Source: Purshia tridentata
Taxonomy: Eukaryota; Streptophyta; Magnoliopsida; Rosales; Rosaceae
Length of the DNA: 25,683 bases
Reading direction: 5' to 3'
Assembly (NCBI GenBank): GCA_003254885.1
Contig: QANT01007717.1
Span: forward strand, 1-25,683
In this document: positions 1-10,613 of the stretch, piece after piece
Numbering within the stretch: the first letter of the stretch is position 1
Layout: every line of letters starts with the position of its first letter
Notes under the pieces: generated by a model
What the model was told of the DNA's origin: nothing
Database searches by the model: none
Seen by the model: only the letters and a program-made list of their open reading frames with translations
Position numbers and translations under genes: made by a program

Positions 1-1203
1 GAAATTTGGTATTTAAAGTCAATTAACCTTTTTTAATTTTCTGTATGGTTTTTGAATTTTTTATATGTTTTTAAATTTTTTTTTATGTTTTTCAAATTTT
101 TATATGTTTTTTAATTAAAAGGGTAGTTATATCATTAAAAATATTGATGTGGCAATTAAAATATGACGTGGATAATCACAATTATGAAATGGAAATTCCA
201 CCTCATTGAGGCAATTTTGAGGCACCTCATTTTGAGTCCCAAAATCATTTTCCATATAGAATATGTAGAAATCTTAAAAGGATGCAATGCATTAATAGTG
301 AATAAACCTTGACATGCATTTTTGTAAATAAATCATTCGATTGCAAATCCACTCTGAAAAATACCATGCTTAAACATAAACCTTTTCACTCACTGAAAAA
401 AATGAAAGAAAGATTCAAATACAGGGTACAAGCAGAAGAAGACAATGAGCACTTCTCGGATAATCTTACAGATGAAGAGCATCACAATATTAAAAACATG
501 ATGAAAGCATAAAACATAGATAAGCATCTTATGTCTCTCAACTATCACTAGTGGAGCATTATTTCACTTTCAGTAATCGAGCATTATTTCAAAGGAAGCA
601 TCTCTGTGGAGAATAAAGTAACCAGTAAAAAACCAGTAGCAAATCTTGACTTTCAGCAAATTATAAATTTTGTATAAGAAGAAAATACGTGGACAATACG
701 GTCATTTGGCACAATATTTGGCCAACATATTGGCAAAAGATGCCCTTTTATCAAATTTTCCCTTAAGCTAAAGCACACTTTTTTAAATAAAGTTTTTATG
801 TTTTTTTATATTTAAATATTCAATTATTTATTATTATTAGAATTCGCCCTAATTAGTGAAATGACCTACTATCAAGGAATAAAATTTTGGTTTTGCGGAT
901 ATTATGGAAATTTCGATTTTGACTAAACTTTAACAAAAAGGACGGAAATTATTATTAAAATACGAAAATTTTGAATGAAACTTTTTCGTATGTTTATTTA
1001 ATATATTATCTACTATATTGATAAAAACAATGAAGAATCCAAATTATATAGTAGGTTTTATGTAATAGAATATGAATATAATGCGTGCTAGAGCCAAATA
1101 CTGTTTAAAAACTGGTTCATTAATAATTACATAAATTTTATTGAATAAACACCTTAATTTTATTTATATTATAATACTGCATGATAAATTATGTAAGTAA
1201 TCA
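1..1203. other. AT-rich intergenic DNA, no supported gene
   Basis: This stretch is strongly AT-rich, with long T runs and stop codons in all frames. It holds a 20-bp minisatellite near its start (listed separately). A 13-bp direct repeat, GAGCATTATTTCA, occurs at 554-566 and 579-591 (period 25). A Lys/Glu-rich open frame runs to 512, but it lacks an ATG until 366 and matches no family I recognise. No promoter, RNA gene or intact mobile element is visible. Confidence 0.6.
44..117. repeat. AT-rich minisatellite, ~20-bp unit, about 4 copies
   Basis: Imperfect tandem units of the form TATGTTTTTNAATTTTT begin at 44, 64, 84 and 103, a spacing of 20, 20 and 19 bp. It is simple AT-rich repeat DNA with no evident function. 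Confidence 0.7.
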
Positions 1204-1762
1204 TGTAACAACCTGACTCAAATTTCACTAGAAATGTTAATTTATTGGTTGTGGACTGAAAAAGCCTAAAAAATATTTGAGTTGTGAGACCTAAAATGTT
1301 TTTTGTTAAATTGATTTGGAGACAATAACAAGATTTGAAGATCCATGGAATTTTATTTGAGGTTAGGATGATTGTTATGTGGATTATTTAAAAATAATGA
1401 CGTTTATGCCGCAATGGAAAAGTTTGGGCTTTAAATAAACTTAATTGAAAAGTATGCTTTAAAATTTTGAATTGTGCATGGTTAAATAAAGCTCAAGTTC
1501 ACGAACGCGCAGACAAAAATTGATCACGAATCAGAATTACGTACACAAAATTATAGGCATTTAAAGAGGGCAAATTAGAAATTTGCAATGTCAAAAATTA
1601 TAAATCAAATTCTCTCTTCTCCCTCCCGCAAACAACAAAGTCCCACAAACCCGCAAAGAAACCAACCCAACGTGATAAAAGTTGTTCACTAATTAGTAAT
1701 TACAAAATTATATTGAACAAACATCTTAATTTGTCCACTCTCTATAATTTGTATGATTTATA
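1115..1762. repeat. Diverged direct repeats (1115-1190 and 1684-1762)
   Basis: The segment starting GTTCATTAATAATTAC at 1115 is repeated, diverged but collinear, from GTTCACTAATTAGTAATTAC at 1684. Shared blocks include TTGAAYAAACAYCTTAATTT and ATAAT...GCATGA/GTATGA. The two copies flank the LTR-like segment at 1204-1688. They could be old terminal repeats or a segmental duplication around an insertion. The similarity was judged by eye. Confidence 0.45.
1204..1688 (+). mobile_element. Possible LTR-like remnant (TG...CA)
   Basis: The segment starts TGTAACAACC and ends GTTGTTCA, so it has TG...CA ends with partly inverted termini (TGTAACAAC against TGAACAAC). It sits between the two diverged direct repeats. 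A TGTAAC... start is common among plant LTR retrotransposons. There is no coding region, no clear primer-binding site and no matching 5-bp target duplication, so this could equally be ordinary non-coding DNA. Confidence 0.2.
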
Positions 1763-2332
1763 AAAAATACATAATGTGTCCATACTATTAGCTTCAATAT
1801 TTGTATTGGCTATTTTCTAGACAAAATCACTTGTATTGTCTTTGTAATTTTCACTCACACAAGCTATAGATTAGACCTAGGATCAGTAGAGTGTGCAATG
1901 AAGACGTTATACCAATTTTGCAAAGCAAGTGCCCAAGGTAATACTCATGTCATGCATTTTTGAGGCAGCGGAACTAACCAATAGGATTACCAGCGCAACC
2001 CTAGAAAAGGTATTCTGGAATCCAGCAGAGAATTGAGAGAAAATCCGAAGTTTATTCAATAAAAATCAAAAGTTCCCCAAACAACTTAGAAAAACCCTTA
2101 AATACATTTCCTGCAACCCTAGGTCAAAACGACCTCCTGAATAAGGCCTACGAGCCATAACAAATCAAAATAAAATAAAGGCGAAAATAAATAAAATAGT
2201 CTGAAACTTTCAATTCTGTTTTGAGGCCTTAAACGACTACGGATGCCCGCAAAAGCCCATTAGTCACTCAAAAATAGTGAGTTGCACTTGTCTCGCGATT
2301 TCCTTCGATTGGATATATAAATAGACCATATT
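1763..2332 (-). mobile_element. Possible minus-strand LTR fragment, otherwise empty
   Basis: Read on the minus strand, a TATA-like TATTTAAGGG (plus strand 2095-2104) is followed about 40 bp downstream by GAATAAA (plus strand 2051-2057), then a TC-rich tract. This spacing of TATA-like box and polyadenylation signal is seen in plant LTR retrotransposons. No ORF, primer-binding site or paired LTR is seen. The call rests on the layout of signals only. Confidence 0.2.
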
Positions 2333-2377
2333 TTGACTTCGAAGCCCCGAATAGTGAAAATCGAACTTTGCATTTTC

Positions 2378-2414
2378 GTGAGTTTCGACGTTCCAGCTAT
2401 TCTTCGAAACTCAC
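2378..2414. repeat. Perfect 11-bp inverted repeat, 15-nt loop
   Basis: GTGAGTTTCGA at 2378-2388 is the exact reverse complement of TCGAAACTCAC at 2404-2414. It could form a hairpin in RNA or DNA. It is not followed by a T run, and its function is unknown. Confidence 0.8.
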
Positions 2415-2546
2415 TGCCATTCGTTCTACATCAATTTCACGAGCATCAGATTTTTTGCAGATCTTTTGCATGTTTTGATCAGTTGATTAATCATCAAACA
2501 ATGCATTTTCTGTCACATGCATTGCACATGTTATCTAGTCTTTTAA

Positions 2547-2580
2547 GTGACCCCACTTGTGTAATTTATATGTGGGTCAC
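2547..2580. repeat. Inverted repeat with one bulge
   Basis: GTGACCCCAC at 2547-2556 pairs with GTGGGTCAC at 2572-2580, leaving one unpaired C, around a 15-nt AT-rich loop. Confidence 0.7.
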
Positions 2581-2732
2581 TCTCTTGCATGTCAGTAGGT
2601 ATATGTCTAATTTTATGACATAAAGTGATTGAGCTTTTCATTATCTTATGTTTATTCTTCAACCCACATCATCTTTTCTTTTAATTGATGGGTTTCCTTT
2701 TTCTTTCTTTTTTACTATTCATCATCTTCTAC

Positions 2733-2759
2733 ATTTCCATTTTTTATAAAAATGGAAAT
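2733..2759. repeat. Perfect 12-bp palindrome, 3-nt spacer
   Basis: ATTTCCATTTTT (2733-2744) and AAAAATGGAAAT (2748-2759) are exact reverse complements separated by TAT. It is an AT-rich, cruciform-capable site. Confidence 0.8.
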
Positions 2760-3177
2760 CATTTTGAAAATATCTTAGCCTTCTTTCTTGTCCACATCAT
2801 AGGATACCTTTTTAAGACATTCCTTGGTGTGCCTATCAATTGATTACGCGTGGAAAGGGCAGCTAGGGTGTGAGGTCTTGCTACTATTTGGTACGGGTTG
2901 AGATTTCATTCTTTGTGTCTTTGATTTTTTGTAGGTGAGCAGCCTTTGTGCTGAGTTTTTGTTAGAGAACTTATGAGTATTTTTGTTCTTCAAGGTTATG
3001 TTGAGTGTGCATTTGTGCATGTTTTTATATGCTAACTCCCTAACCTAGAACGCTAGAACTTGGCGTTTTGTGGCTTTTTGCTTTGTTTCTGTCTTTTGTA
3101 GGTCAAATGAAGCAATTATGAAGAAAGAAGCTAAAAGAACTAAAATTGGACAATTCCTGATCAAACTAGGCAAACTG

Positions 3178-3307
3178 AAGAAATCCTGGTGGAACTAGAA
3201 AAGCTAAAATCCTACTCAAACAAGGAATCCTAGCCAAACCAAGAAAACCATCAGTGTCCAGGGCCAGAAATGAGAAATCCTAGTTGAACTAGGAAAACCA
3301 AATCCTA
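3178..3307 (+). repeat. Irregular AATCCTAG-type short repeat next to the satellite
   Basis: AATCCTRS words recur at about 3182, 3209, 3226, 3276 and 3301, usually followed by (G)GAACTAG(G)AAAA or a relative. One copy contains the near-perfect palindrome TCCTAGTTGAACTAGGA at 3278-3294. The repeat runs directly into the satellite. GTGGAAC, present in this repeat at 3189-3195, is also the first satellite word at 3308-3314. Confidence 0.5.
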
Positions 3308-4488
3308 GTGGAACGTCATTACGGCGCACACCGTGCACAACTTGGTTGAAGTTGCACCAAAGCGTGCGCGGTTGGCAAGAAGCACGTTCTCATGCTTGGA
3401 TTAACGTTCTAGCCCTGAAGAGGCACATTTCGTCTTAAGAAGGAACTGAAACCTCATTTCGGTGCCTACTCAGTCTACTTTCGTCTAAATTGCATCAAAA
3501 CGTGCCCGGTTGGCAAGAAGGACATGAGGACGCACGTTGTCATGTCTAGATTAGCGTGCCAGCCCCAAAGAACCACTTTAGGTGTTAAGAATGCACGAAA
3601 ACATCATTTCGGTGCGCACTCAGTCCAAATTGCACCAAAACTTCCTTGGTGGGCAAGCAAGACATAAGGAAGCACTTTCTCATGTCTCGATACTAGCGTG
3701 CTAAGCCTATGGAATCACTTGAGGTCTTAAGAGTGCACGAAAACGTTATTTCGGTGCACACTGAGTCCAATTCGATTAAAGTTGCACCAAAATGTTCCCC
3801 GTTGGAAAGAGAGACATGGGGAAGAACTTTCTCGTGTCTCGATAAGCGTTCAAGCCCCAAAGAACAACTTTAAGTGGTAAGAATGCACGAATACATCGTT
3901 TCGGTGCATACTCAGTCTAACTTGGTCCAAATTGCACCAAGACGTGGCCGATTGGCCAGAAAGGGGTGAGGGAGCACTCTGTAATGTCCCGATTAGCGTG
4001 ATAGCCCTCAAGAACCACTTTGGGTGTTGGGAATGAACGAAAACGTCATTTCGGTGCACACTCTGTACAATTTGGTTAAGGTTGCACCAAAACGTTATCG
4101 GTTGGCAAGAAAGACATGCGGAAGCACTTTCTCATGCTTGGATTAGCATTCTAGCCCTAAAGAAGCACATTTCGTGCTTAGAAGGCACGAAAACATCATT
4201 TCGGTGCGTACTCAATCCAATTTCGCGCAATTTCCACCAAAAAGGTGCCCGGTTGGCAAGAAAGATGTGGGGAAGCACTTTCCCATTCTTGGATTAGCGT
4301 TCTAGCCCTCAAGAAGCACAAGCTTTCGTTAAGAACGCACGAAAGCCTCATTTCGGTGCCTCCTCAACCCAATTTCGTTTCAATTGCACCAAAACGTCGC
4401 CGGTTGGCAATGAAGACATAAGGAAGCACTTTCCCTTGTTCGGATTAGCGTTCCAGCCCCAACGAATCAGTTTAGGTGTGAAGAATGC
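3308..4488 (+). repeat. HOR unit 1 (1181 bp, monomers 1-8)
   Basis: This is the first unit and is canonical in length. It begins abruptly at monomer 1 after the AATCCTAG repeat. It already has the full 8-mer order and is no more degenerate than interior units, so the left edge is a sharp breakpoint rather than a decayed margin. Confidence 0.9.
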
Positions 4489-5670
4489 GTGGAACGTCAT
4501 TTCGGCGCACACCGGGGACAACTTGGTTGAAGTTGCACCAAAGCGTGCGCGGTTGGCAAGAAGCACGTTCTCATGCTTGGATTAACGTTCTAGCCCTGAA
4601 GAGGCACACTTCGTCTTAAGAAGGAACTAAAACCTCATTTCGGTGCCTACTCAGTCTACTTTCGTCTAAATTGCATCAAAACGTGCCCGGTTGGCAAGAA
4701 GGACATGAGGACGCACGTTGTCATGTCTAGATTAGCGTGCCAGCCCCAAAGAACCACTTTAGGTGTTAAGAATGCACGAAAACATCATTCCGGTGCGTAC
4801 TCAGTCCAAATTGCACCAAAACTTCCTTGGTGGGCAAGAAAGACATAAGGAAGCACTTTCTCATGTCTCGATGCTAGCGTGCTAACCCTAAGGAACCACT
4901 TGAGCTCTTAAGAGTGCACGAAAACGTCATTTCGGTGCACACTGAGTCCAATTCGATTAAAGTTGCACCAAAATGTTCCCCGTTGGAAAGAAAGACATGG
5001 GGAAGAAATTTCTCGTGTCTCGATAAGCGTTCAAGCCCCAAAGAACAACTTTAGGTGGTAAGAATTGCACGAATACGTCGTTTCGGTGCATACTCAGTCT
5101 AACTTGGTCCAAATTGCACCAAGACATGCCCGATTGGCCAGAAAGGGGTGAGGGAGCACTCTGTAATGTCCCGATTAGCGTGATAGCCCTCAAGAACCAC
5201 TTTGGGCGTTGGGAATGAACGAAAACGTCATTTCGGTGCACACTCTGTACAATTTGGTTAAGGTTGCACCAAAACGTTATCGGTTGGCAAGAAAGACATG
5301 CGGAAGCACTTTCTCATGCTTGGATTAGCATTCTAGCCCTAAAGAAGCACATTTCGTGCTTAGAAGGCACGAAAACATCATTTCGGTGCGTACTCAATCC
5401 AATTTCGCGCAATTTCCACCAAAAAGGTGCCCGGTTGGCAAGAAAGATGTGGGGAAGCACTTTCCCATTCTTGGATTAGCGTTCTAGCCCTCAAGAAGCA
5501 CAAGCTTTCGTTAAGAACGCACGAAAGCCTCATTTCCGTGCCTCCTCAACCCAATTTCGTTTCAATTGCACCAAAACGTCGCCGGTTGGCAATGAAGACA
5601 TGAGGAAGCACTTTCCCTTGTTCGGATTAGCGTTCTAGCCCCAACGAACCAGTTTAGGTGTGAAGAATGC
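4489..5670 (+). repeat. HOR unit 2 (1182 bp)
   Basis: Canonical unit, with one extra base in the tail of monomer 4 (GAATTGCACG at 5063, against GAATGCACG elsewhere). Monomers 6-7 look identical to those of unit 1. Confidence 0.9.
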
Positions 5671-6851
5671 GTAGAACGTCATTTCGGCGCACACTGTGCA
5701 CAAATTGGTTGAAGTTGCACCAAAGCGTGCGGGGTTGGCAAGAAGCACGTTCTCATGCTAGGATTAACGTTCTAGCCCTGAAGAGGCACATTTCGTCTTA
5801 AGAAGGAACTGAAACCTCATTACGGTGCCTACTCAGTCTACTTTCGTCTAAATTGCATCAAAACGTGCCCGGTTGGCAAGAAGGACATGAGGACGCACGT
5901 TGTCATGTCTAGATTAGCGTGCCAGCCCCAAAGAACCACTTTAGGTGTTAAGAATGCACGAAAACATCATTCCGGTGCGTACTCAGTCCAAATTGCACCA
6001 AAACTTCCTTGGTGGGCAAGAAAGACATAAGGAAGCACTTTCTCATGTCTCGATGCTAGCGTGCTAACCCTAAGGAACCACTTGAGCTCTCAAGAGTGCA
6101 CGAAAACGTCATTTCGGTGCACACTGAGTCCAATTCGATTAAAGTTGCACCAAAATGTTCCCCGTTGGAAAGAAAGACATGGGGAAGAACTTTCTCGTGT
6201 CTCGATAAGCGTTCAAGCCCCAAAGAACAACTTTAGGGGGTAAGAATGCACGAATACGTCGTTTCGGTGCATACTCAGTCTAACCTGGTCCAAATTGCAC
6301 CAAGACGTGCCCCATTGGCAAGAAAGGGGTGAGGGAGCACTCTGTAATGTCCCGATTAGCGTGATAGCACTCGAGAACCACTTTGGGTGTTGGGAATGAA
6401 CGAAAACGACATTTCGGTGCACACTCTGTACAATTTCGTTAAGGTTGCACCAAAACGTTATCGGTTGGCAAGAAAGACATGCGGAAGCACTTTCTCATGC
6501 TTGGATTAGCATTCTAGCCCTAAAGAAGCACATTTCGTGCTTAGAAGGCACGAAAACATCATTTCGGTGCGTACTCAATCCAATTTCGCGCAATTTCCAC
6601 CAAAAAGGTGCCCGGTTGGCAAGAAAGATGTGGGGAAGCACTTTCCCATTCTTGGATTAGCGTTCTAGCCCTCAAGAAGCACAAGCTTTCGTTAAGAACG
6701 CACGAAAGCCTCATTTCGGTGCCTCCTCAACCCAATTTCGTTTCAATTGCACCAAAACGTCGCCGGTTGGCAATGAAGACATGAGGAAGCACTTTCCCTT
6801 GTTCGGGTTAGCGTTCCAGCCCCAACGAACCAGTTTAGGTGTGAAGAATGC
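5671..6851 (+). repeat. HOR unit 3 (1181 bp)
   Basis: Canonical 8-mer. Only scattered substitutions are visible against units 1 and 2. Confidence 0.9.
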
Positions 6852-8156
6852 GTGGAACGTCATTTCGGCGCACACCGTGCACAACTGGGTTGAAGTTGCA
6901 CCAAAGCGTGCGCGGTTGGCAAGCACAACTTGGTTGAAGTTGCACCAAAGCGTGCGCAGTTGGCAAGAAGCACGATCTCATGCTTCGATTAACGTTCTAG
7001 CCCTCAAGAGGCACATTCCGTGTTAAGAAGGAACTAAAACCTCATTCCGGTGCCTACTCAGTCTACTTTCGTCTAAATTGCATCAATACGTGCCCGGTTT
7101 GCAAGAAGGACATGAGGACGCACGTTGTCATGTCTCGATTAGCGTGCCAGCCCTTAAGAACCACTTTAGGTGTTAAGAATGCACGAAAACATCATTTCGG
7201 TGCGTACTCAGTCCAAATTGCACCAAAACTTCCTTGGTGGGCAAGAAAGACATAGGGAAGCACTTTCTCATGTCTTGATACTAGCGTGCTAACCCTAAGG
7301 AACCACTTGAGCTCTTAAGAGTGCACGAAAACGTCATTTCGGTGCACACTGAGTCCAATTCGATTAAAGTTGCACCAAAATGTTCTCCGTTGGAAAGAAA
7401 GACATGGGGAAGAACTTTTTCGTGTCTCGATAAGCGTTCAAGCCCCAAAGAACAACTGTAGCTGGTAAGAATGCACGAATACGTAGTTTCGGTGCTTACT
7501 CAGCCTAACTTGGTCCAAATTGCACCAAGACGTGCCCGATTGGCAAGAAAGGGGTGAGGGAGCACTCTGTAATGTCCCGATTAGCGTGATAGCCCTCAAG
7601 AACCACTTTGGGTGTTGGGAATGAACGAAAACGTCATTTCGGTGCACACTGTGTACAATTTGGTTAAGGTTGCACCAAAAAGTTATCGGTTGGCAAGAAA
7701 GACATGCGCAAGCACTTTCTCATGCTTGGATTAGCATTCTAGCAGAAAGACATGCGGAAGCACTTTCTCATGCTTGGAATAGCATTCTAGCCCTAAATAA
7801 GCACATTTCGTGCTTAGAAGGCACGAAAACGTCATTTCGGTGCGTACTGAATCCAATTTCGCGCAATTTCCACCAAAAGGTGCCCGGTTGGCAAGAAAGA
7901 TGTGGGGAAGCACTTTCCCATTCTTGGATTAGCGTTCTAGCCCTCAAGATGCACAAGCTCTCGTTAAGAACGCACGAAAGCCTCATTTCGGTGCCTCCTC
8001 AACCCAATTTCGTTTCAATTGCACCAAAACGTCGCCGGTTGGCAATGAAGACATGAGGAAGCACTTTCCCTTGTTCAGATTAGCGTTCCATCCCCAACGA
8101 ACCAGTTTAGGTGTGAAGAATGCGTACCAACGAACAAGTTTAGGTGTGAAGAATGC
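6852..8156 (+). repeat. HOR unit 4 (1305 bp) with three internal partial duplications
   Basis: The excess over 1181 bp is explained by three tandem partial duplications. A 44-bp one covers 6880-6923/6924-6967 (monomer 1 head). A 48-bp one has copies starting at 7696 and 7744 (monomer 6 body). A 33-bp one ends at 8156 (ACCAACGAAC...AATGCGT, monomer 8 tail). One base is lost in monomer 7. Each duplicated pair differs by only one or a few substitutions. Confidence 0.9.
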
Positions 8157-9432
8157 GTGGAACGTCATTTCGGCGCACACCGTGCACAACTTGGTTGAAG
8201 TTGCACCAAAGCGTGCGCGGTTGGCAAGAAGCACGTTCTCATGCTTGCATTAACGTTCTACCCCTCAAGAGGCACATTTCGTGTTAAGAAGGAACTAAAA
8301 CCTCATTTCGGTGCCTACTCAGTCTACTTTCGTCTAAATTGCATCAAAACGTGCCCGGTTGGCAAGAAGGACATGAGGACGCACGTTGTCATGTCTAGAT
8401 TAGCGTGCCAGCCCCAAAGAACCACTTTAGGTGTTAAGAATGCACGAAAACATCATTCCGGTGCGTACTCAGTCCAGATTGCACCAAAACTTCCTTGGTG
8501 GGCAAGAAAGACATAAGGAAGCACTTTCTCATGTCTCGATGCTAGCGTGCTAACCCTAAGGAACCACTTGAGCTCTTAAGAGTGCACGAAAACGTCATTT
8601 CGGTGCACACTGAGTCCAATTCGATTAAAGTTGCACCAAAATGTTCCCCGTTGGAAAGAAAGACATGGGGAAGAATTTTCGTGTGTCTCGATAAGCGTTC
8701 AAGCCCCAAAGAACAATGATTAAAGTTGCAACAAAATGTTCCCCGTTCTAAATAAAGACATGGGGAAGACCTTTCTCGTGTCTCGATAAGCGTTCAAGCC
8801 CCAAAGAACAACTTTAGGGTGTAAGAATGCACGAATAAGTCGTTTCGGTGCATACTCAGTCTAACCTGGTCCAAATTGCACCATGACGTGCCCGATTGGC
8901 AAGAAAGGGGTGAGGGAGCACTCTGTAATGTCCCGATTAGCGTGATAGCCCTCAGGAACCACTTTGGGCGTTGGGAATGAACGAAAACGTCATTTCGGTG
9001 CACACTCTGTACAATTTGGTTAAGGTTGCACCAAAACGTTATCGGTTGGCAAGAAAGACATGCGGAAGCACTTTCTCATGCTTGGATTAGCATTCTAGCC
9101 CTAAAGAAGCACATTTCGTGCTTAGAAGGCACGAAAACATCATTTCGGTGCGTACTCAATCCAATTTCGCGCAATTTCCACCAAAAAGGTGCCCGGTTGG
9201 CAAGAAAGATGTGGGGAAGCACTTTCCCATTCTTGGATTAGCGTTCTAGCCCTCAAGAAGCACAAGCTTTCGTTAAGAACGCACGAAAGCCTCATTTCGG
9301 TGCCTCCTCAACCCAATTTCGTTTCAATTGCACCAAAACGTCGCCGGTTGGCAATGAAGACATGAGGAAGCACTTTCCCTTGTTCGGATTAGCGTTCTAG
9401 CCCCAACGAACCAGTTTAGGTGTGAAGAATGC
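8157..9432 (+). repeat. HOR unit 5 (1276 bp) with a 95-bp duplication in monomer 4
   Basis: Copies lie at 8623-8717 and 8718-8812. The second carries the variants GCAACAAAATG, CGTTCTAAA and GACCTTTCTCG, which are also found in monomer 4 of unit 6 (from 9898) but not in the first copy. Confidence 0.9.
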
Positions 9433-10613
9433 GTGGAACGTCATTTCGGCGAACACTGTGAACAACTTGGTTGAAGTTGCACGAAAGCGTGCGCGGTTGG
9501 CAAGAAGCACGTTCTCATGCTTGGATTAACGTTCTAGCCCTCAAGAGGCACATTTCGTGTTAAGAAGGAATTTAAAGTTCAATTCGGTTCCTACTCAGTC
9601 TACTTTCGTCTAAATTGCATCAAAACGTGCCCGGTTGGCAAGAAGGACATGAGGACGCACGTTGTCATGTCTAGATTAGCGTGCCAGCCCCAAAGAACCA
9701 CTTTAGGTGTTAAGAATGCACGAAAACATCATTCCGGTGCGTACTCAGTCCAAATTGCACCAAAACTTCCTTGGTGGGCAAGAAAGACATAAGGAAGCAC
9801 TTTCTCATGTCTCGATGCTAGCGTGCTAACCCTAAGGAACCACTTGAGCTCTTAAGAGTGCACGAAAACGTCATTTCGGTGCACACTGAGTCCAATTCGA
9901 TTAAAGTTGCAACAAAATGTTCCCCGTTCTAAAGAAAGACATGGGGAAGACCTTTCTCGTGCCTCGATAAGCGTTCAAGCCCCAAAGAACAACTTTAGGG
10001 GGTATGAATGCACGAATAAGTCGTTTCGGTGCATACTCAGTCTAACCTGGTCCAAATTGCACCAAGACGTGCCCGATTGGCAAGAAAGGGGTGAGGGAGC
10101 ACTCTGTAATGTCCCGATTAGCGTGATAGCCCTCAGGAACCACTTTGGGCGTTGGGAATGAACGAAAACGTCATTTCGGTGCACACTCTGTACAATTTGG
10201 TTAAGGTTGCACCAAAACGTTATCGGTTGGCAAGAAAGACATGCGGAAGCACTTTCTCATGCTTGGATTAGCATTCTAGCCCTAAAGAAGCACATTTCGT
10301 GCTTAGAAGGCACGAAAACATCATTTCGGTGCGTACTCAATCCAATTTCGCGCAATTTCCACCAAAAAGGTGCCCGGTTGGCAAGAAAGATGTGGGGAAG
10401 CACTTTCCCATTCTTGGATTAGCGTTCTAGCCCTCAAGAAGCACAAGCTTTCGTTAAGAACGCACGAAAGCCTCATTTCGGTGCCTCCTCAACCCAATTT
10501 CGTTTCAATTGCACCACAACGTCGCCGGTTGGCAATGACGACAAGAGGAAGCACTTTCCCTTGTTCGGATTAGCGTTCTAGCCCCAACGAACCAGTTTAG
10601 GTGTGAAGAATGC
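9433..10613 (+). repeat. HOR unit 6 (1181 bp)
   Basis: Canonical length. Its monomer 4 carries the variant haplotype (GCAACAAAATG...CGTTCTAAAG) shared with the second copy in unit 5, so the two units exchanged sequence. Confidence 0.9.

Larger units (their letters stand above)
2333..3177. other. Non-coding stretch containing three hairpins
   Basis: No gene is supported here. An open frame covers 2333-2623 but starts at TTG and its translation looks like no known family. The region contains three inverted repeats (listed separately), then T-rich, TTTTTGTAGGT-containing sequence reminiscent of degenerate retrotransposon internal DNA. Confidence 0.5.

Noticed and set aside
309..512. Lys/Glu-rich 67-codon open frame
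   Set aside because: It starts at TTG, with the first ATG at 366; no recognised family, no splice context I can defend, and it lies in AT-rich intergenic DNA.
2333..2623. 96-codon open frame
   Set aside because: It starts at TTG, has no recognisable domain, and runs through two of the inverted repeats.
4970..5000. CENP-B-box-like word CGTTGGAAA in monomer 4
   Set aside because: It shares nine bases with the mammalian box but lacks the TTCG start and the CGGG part, and occurs only in one monomer type. Plants are not known to use a CENP-B box of this form.
7284..7310. Telomere-like AACCCTAA in the satellite
   Set aside because: Only a single repeat unit per monomer, embedded in ordinary monomer sequence, with no tandem telomere array.
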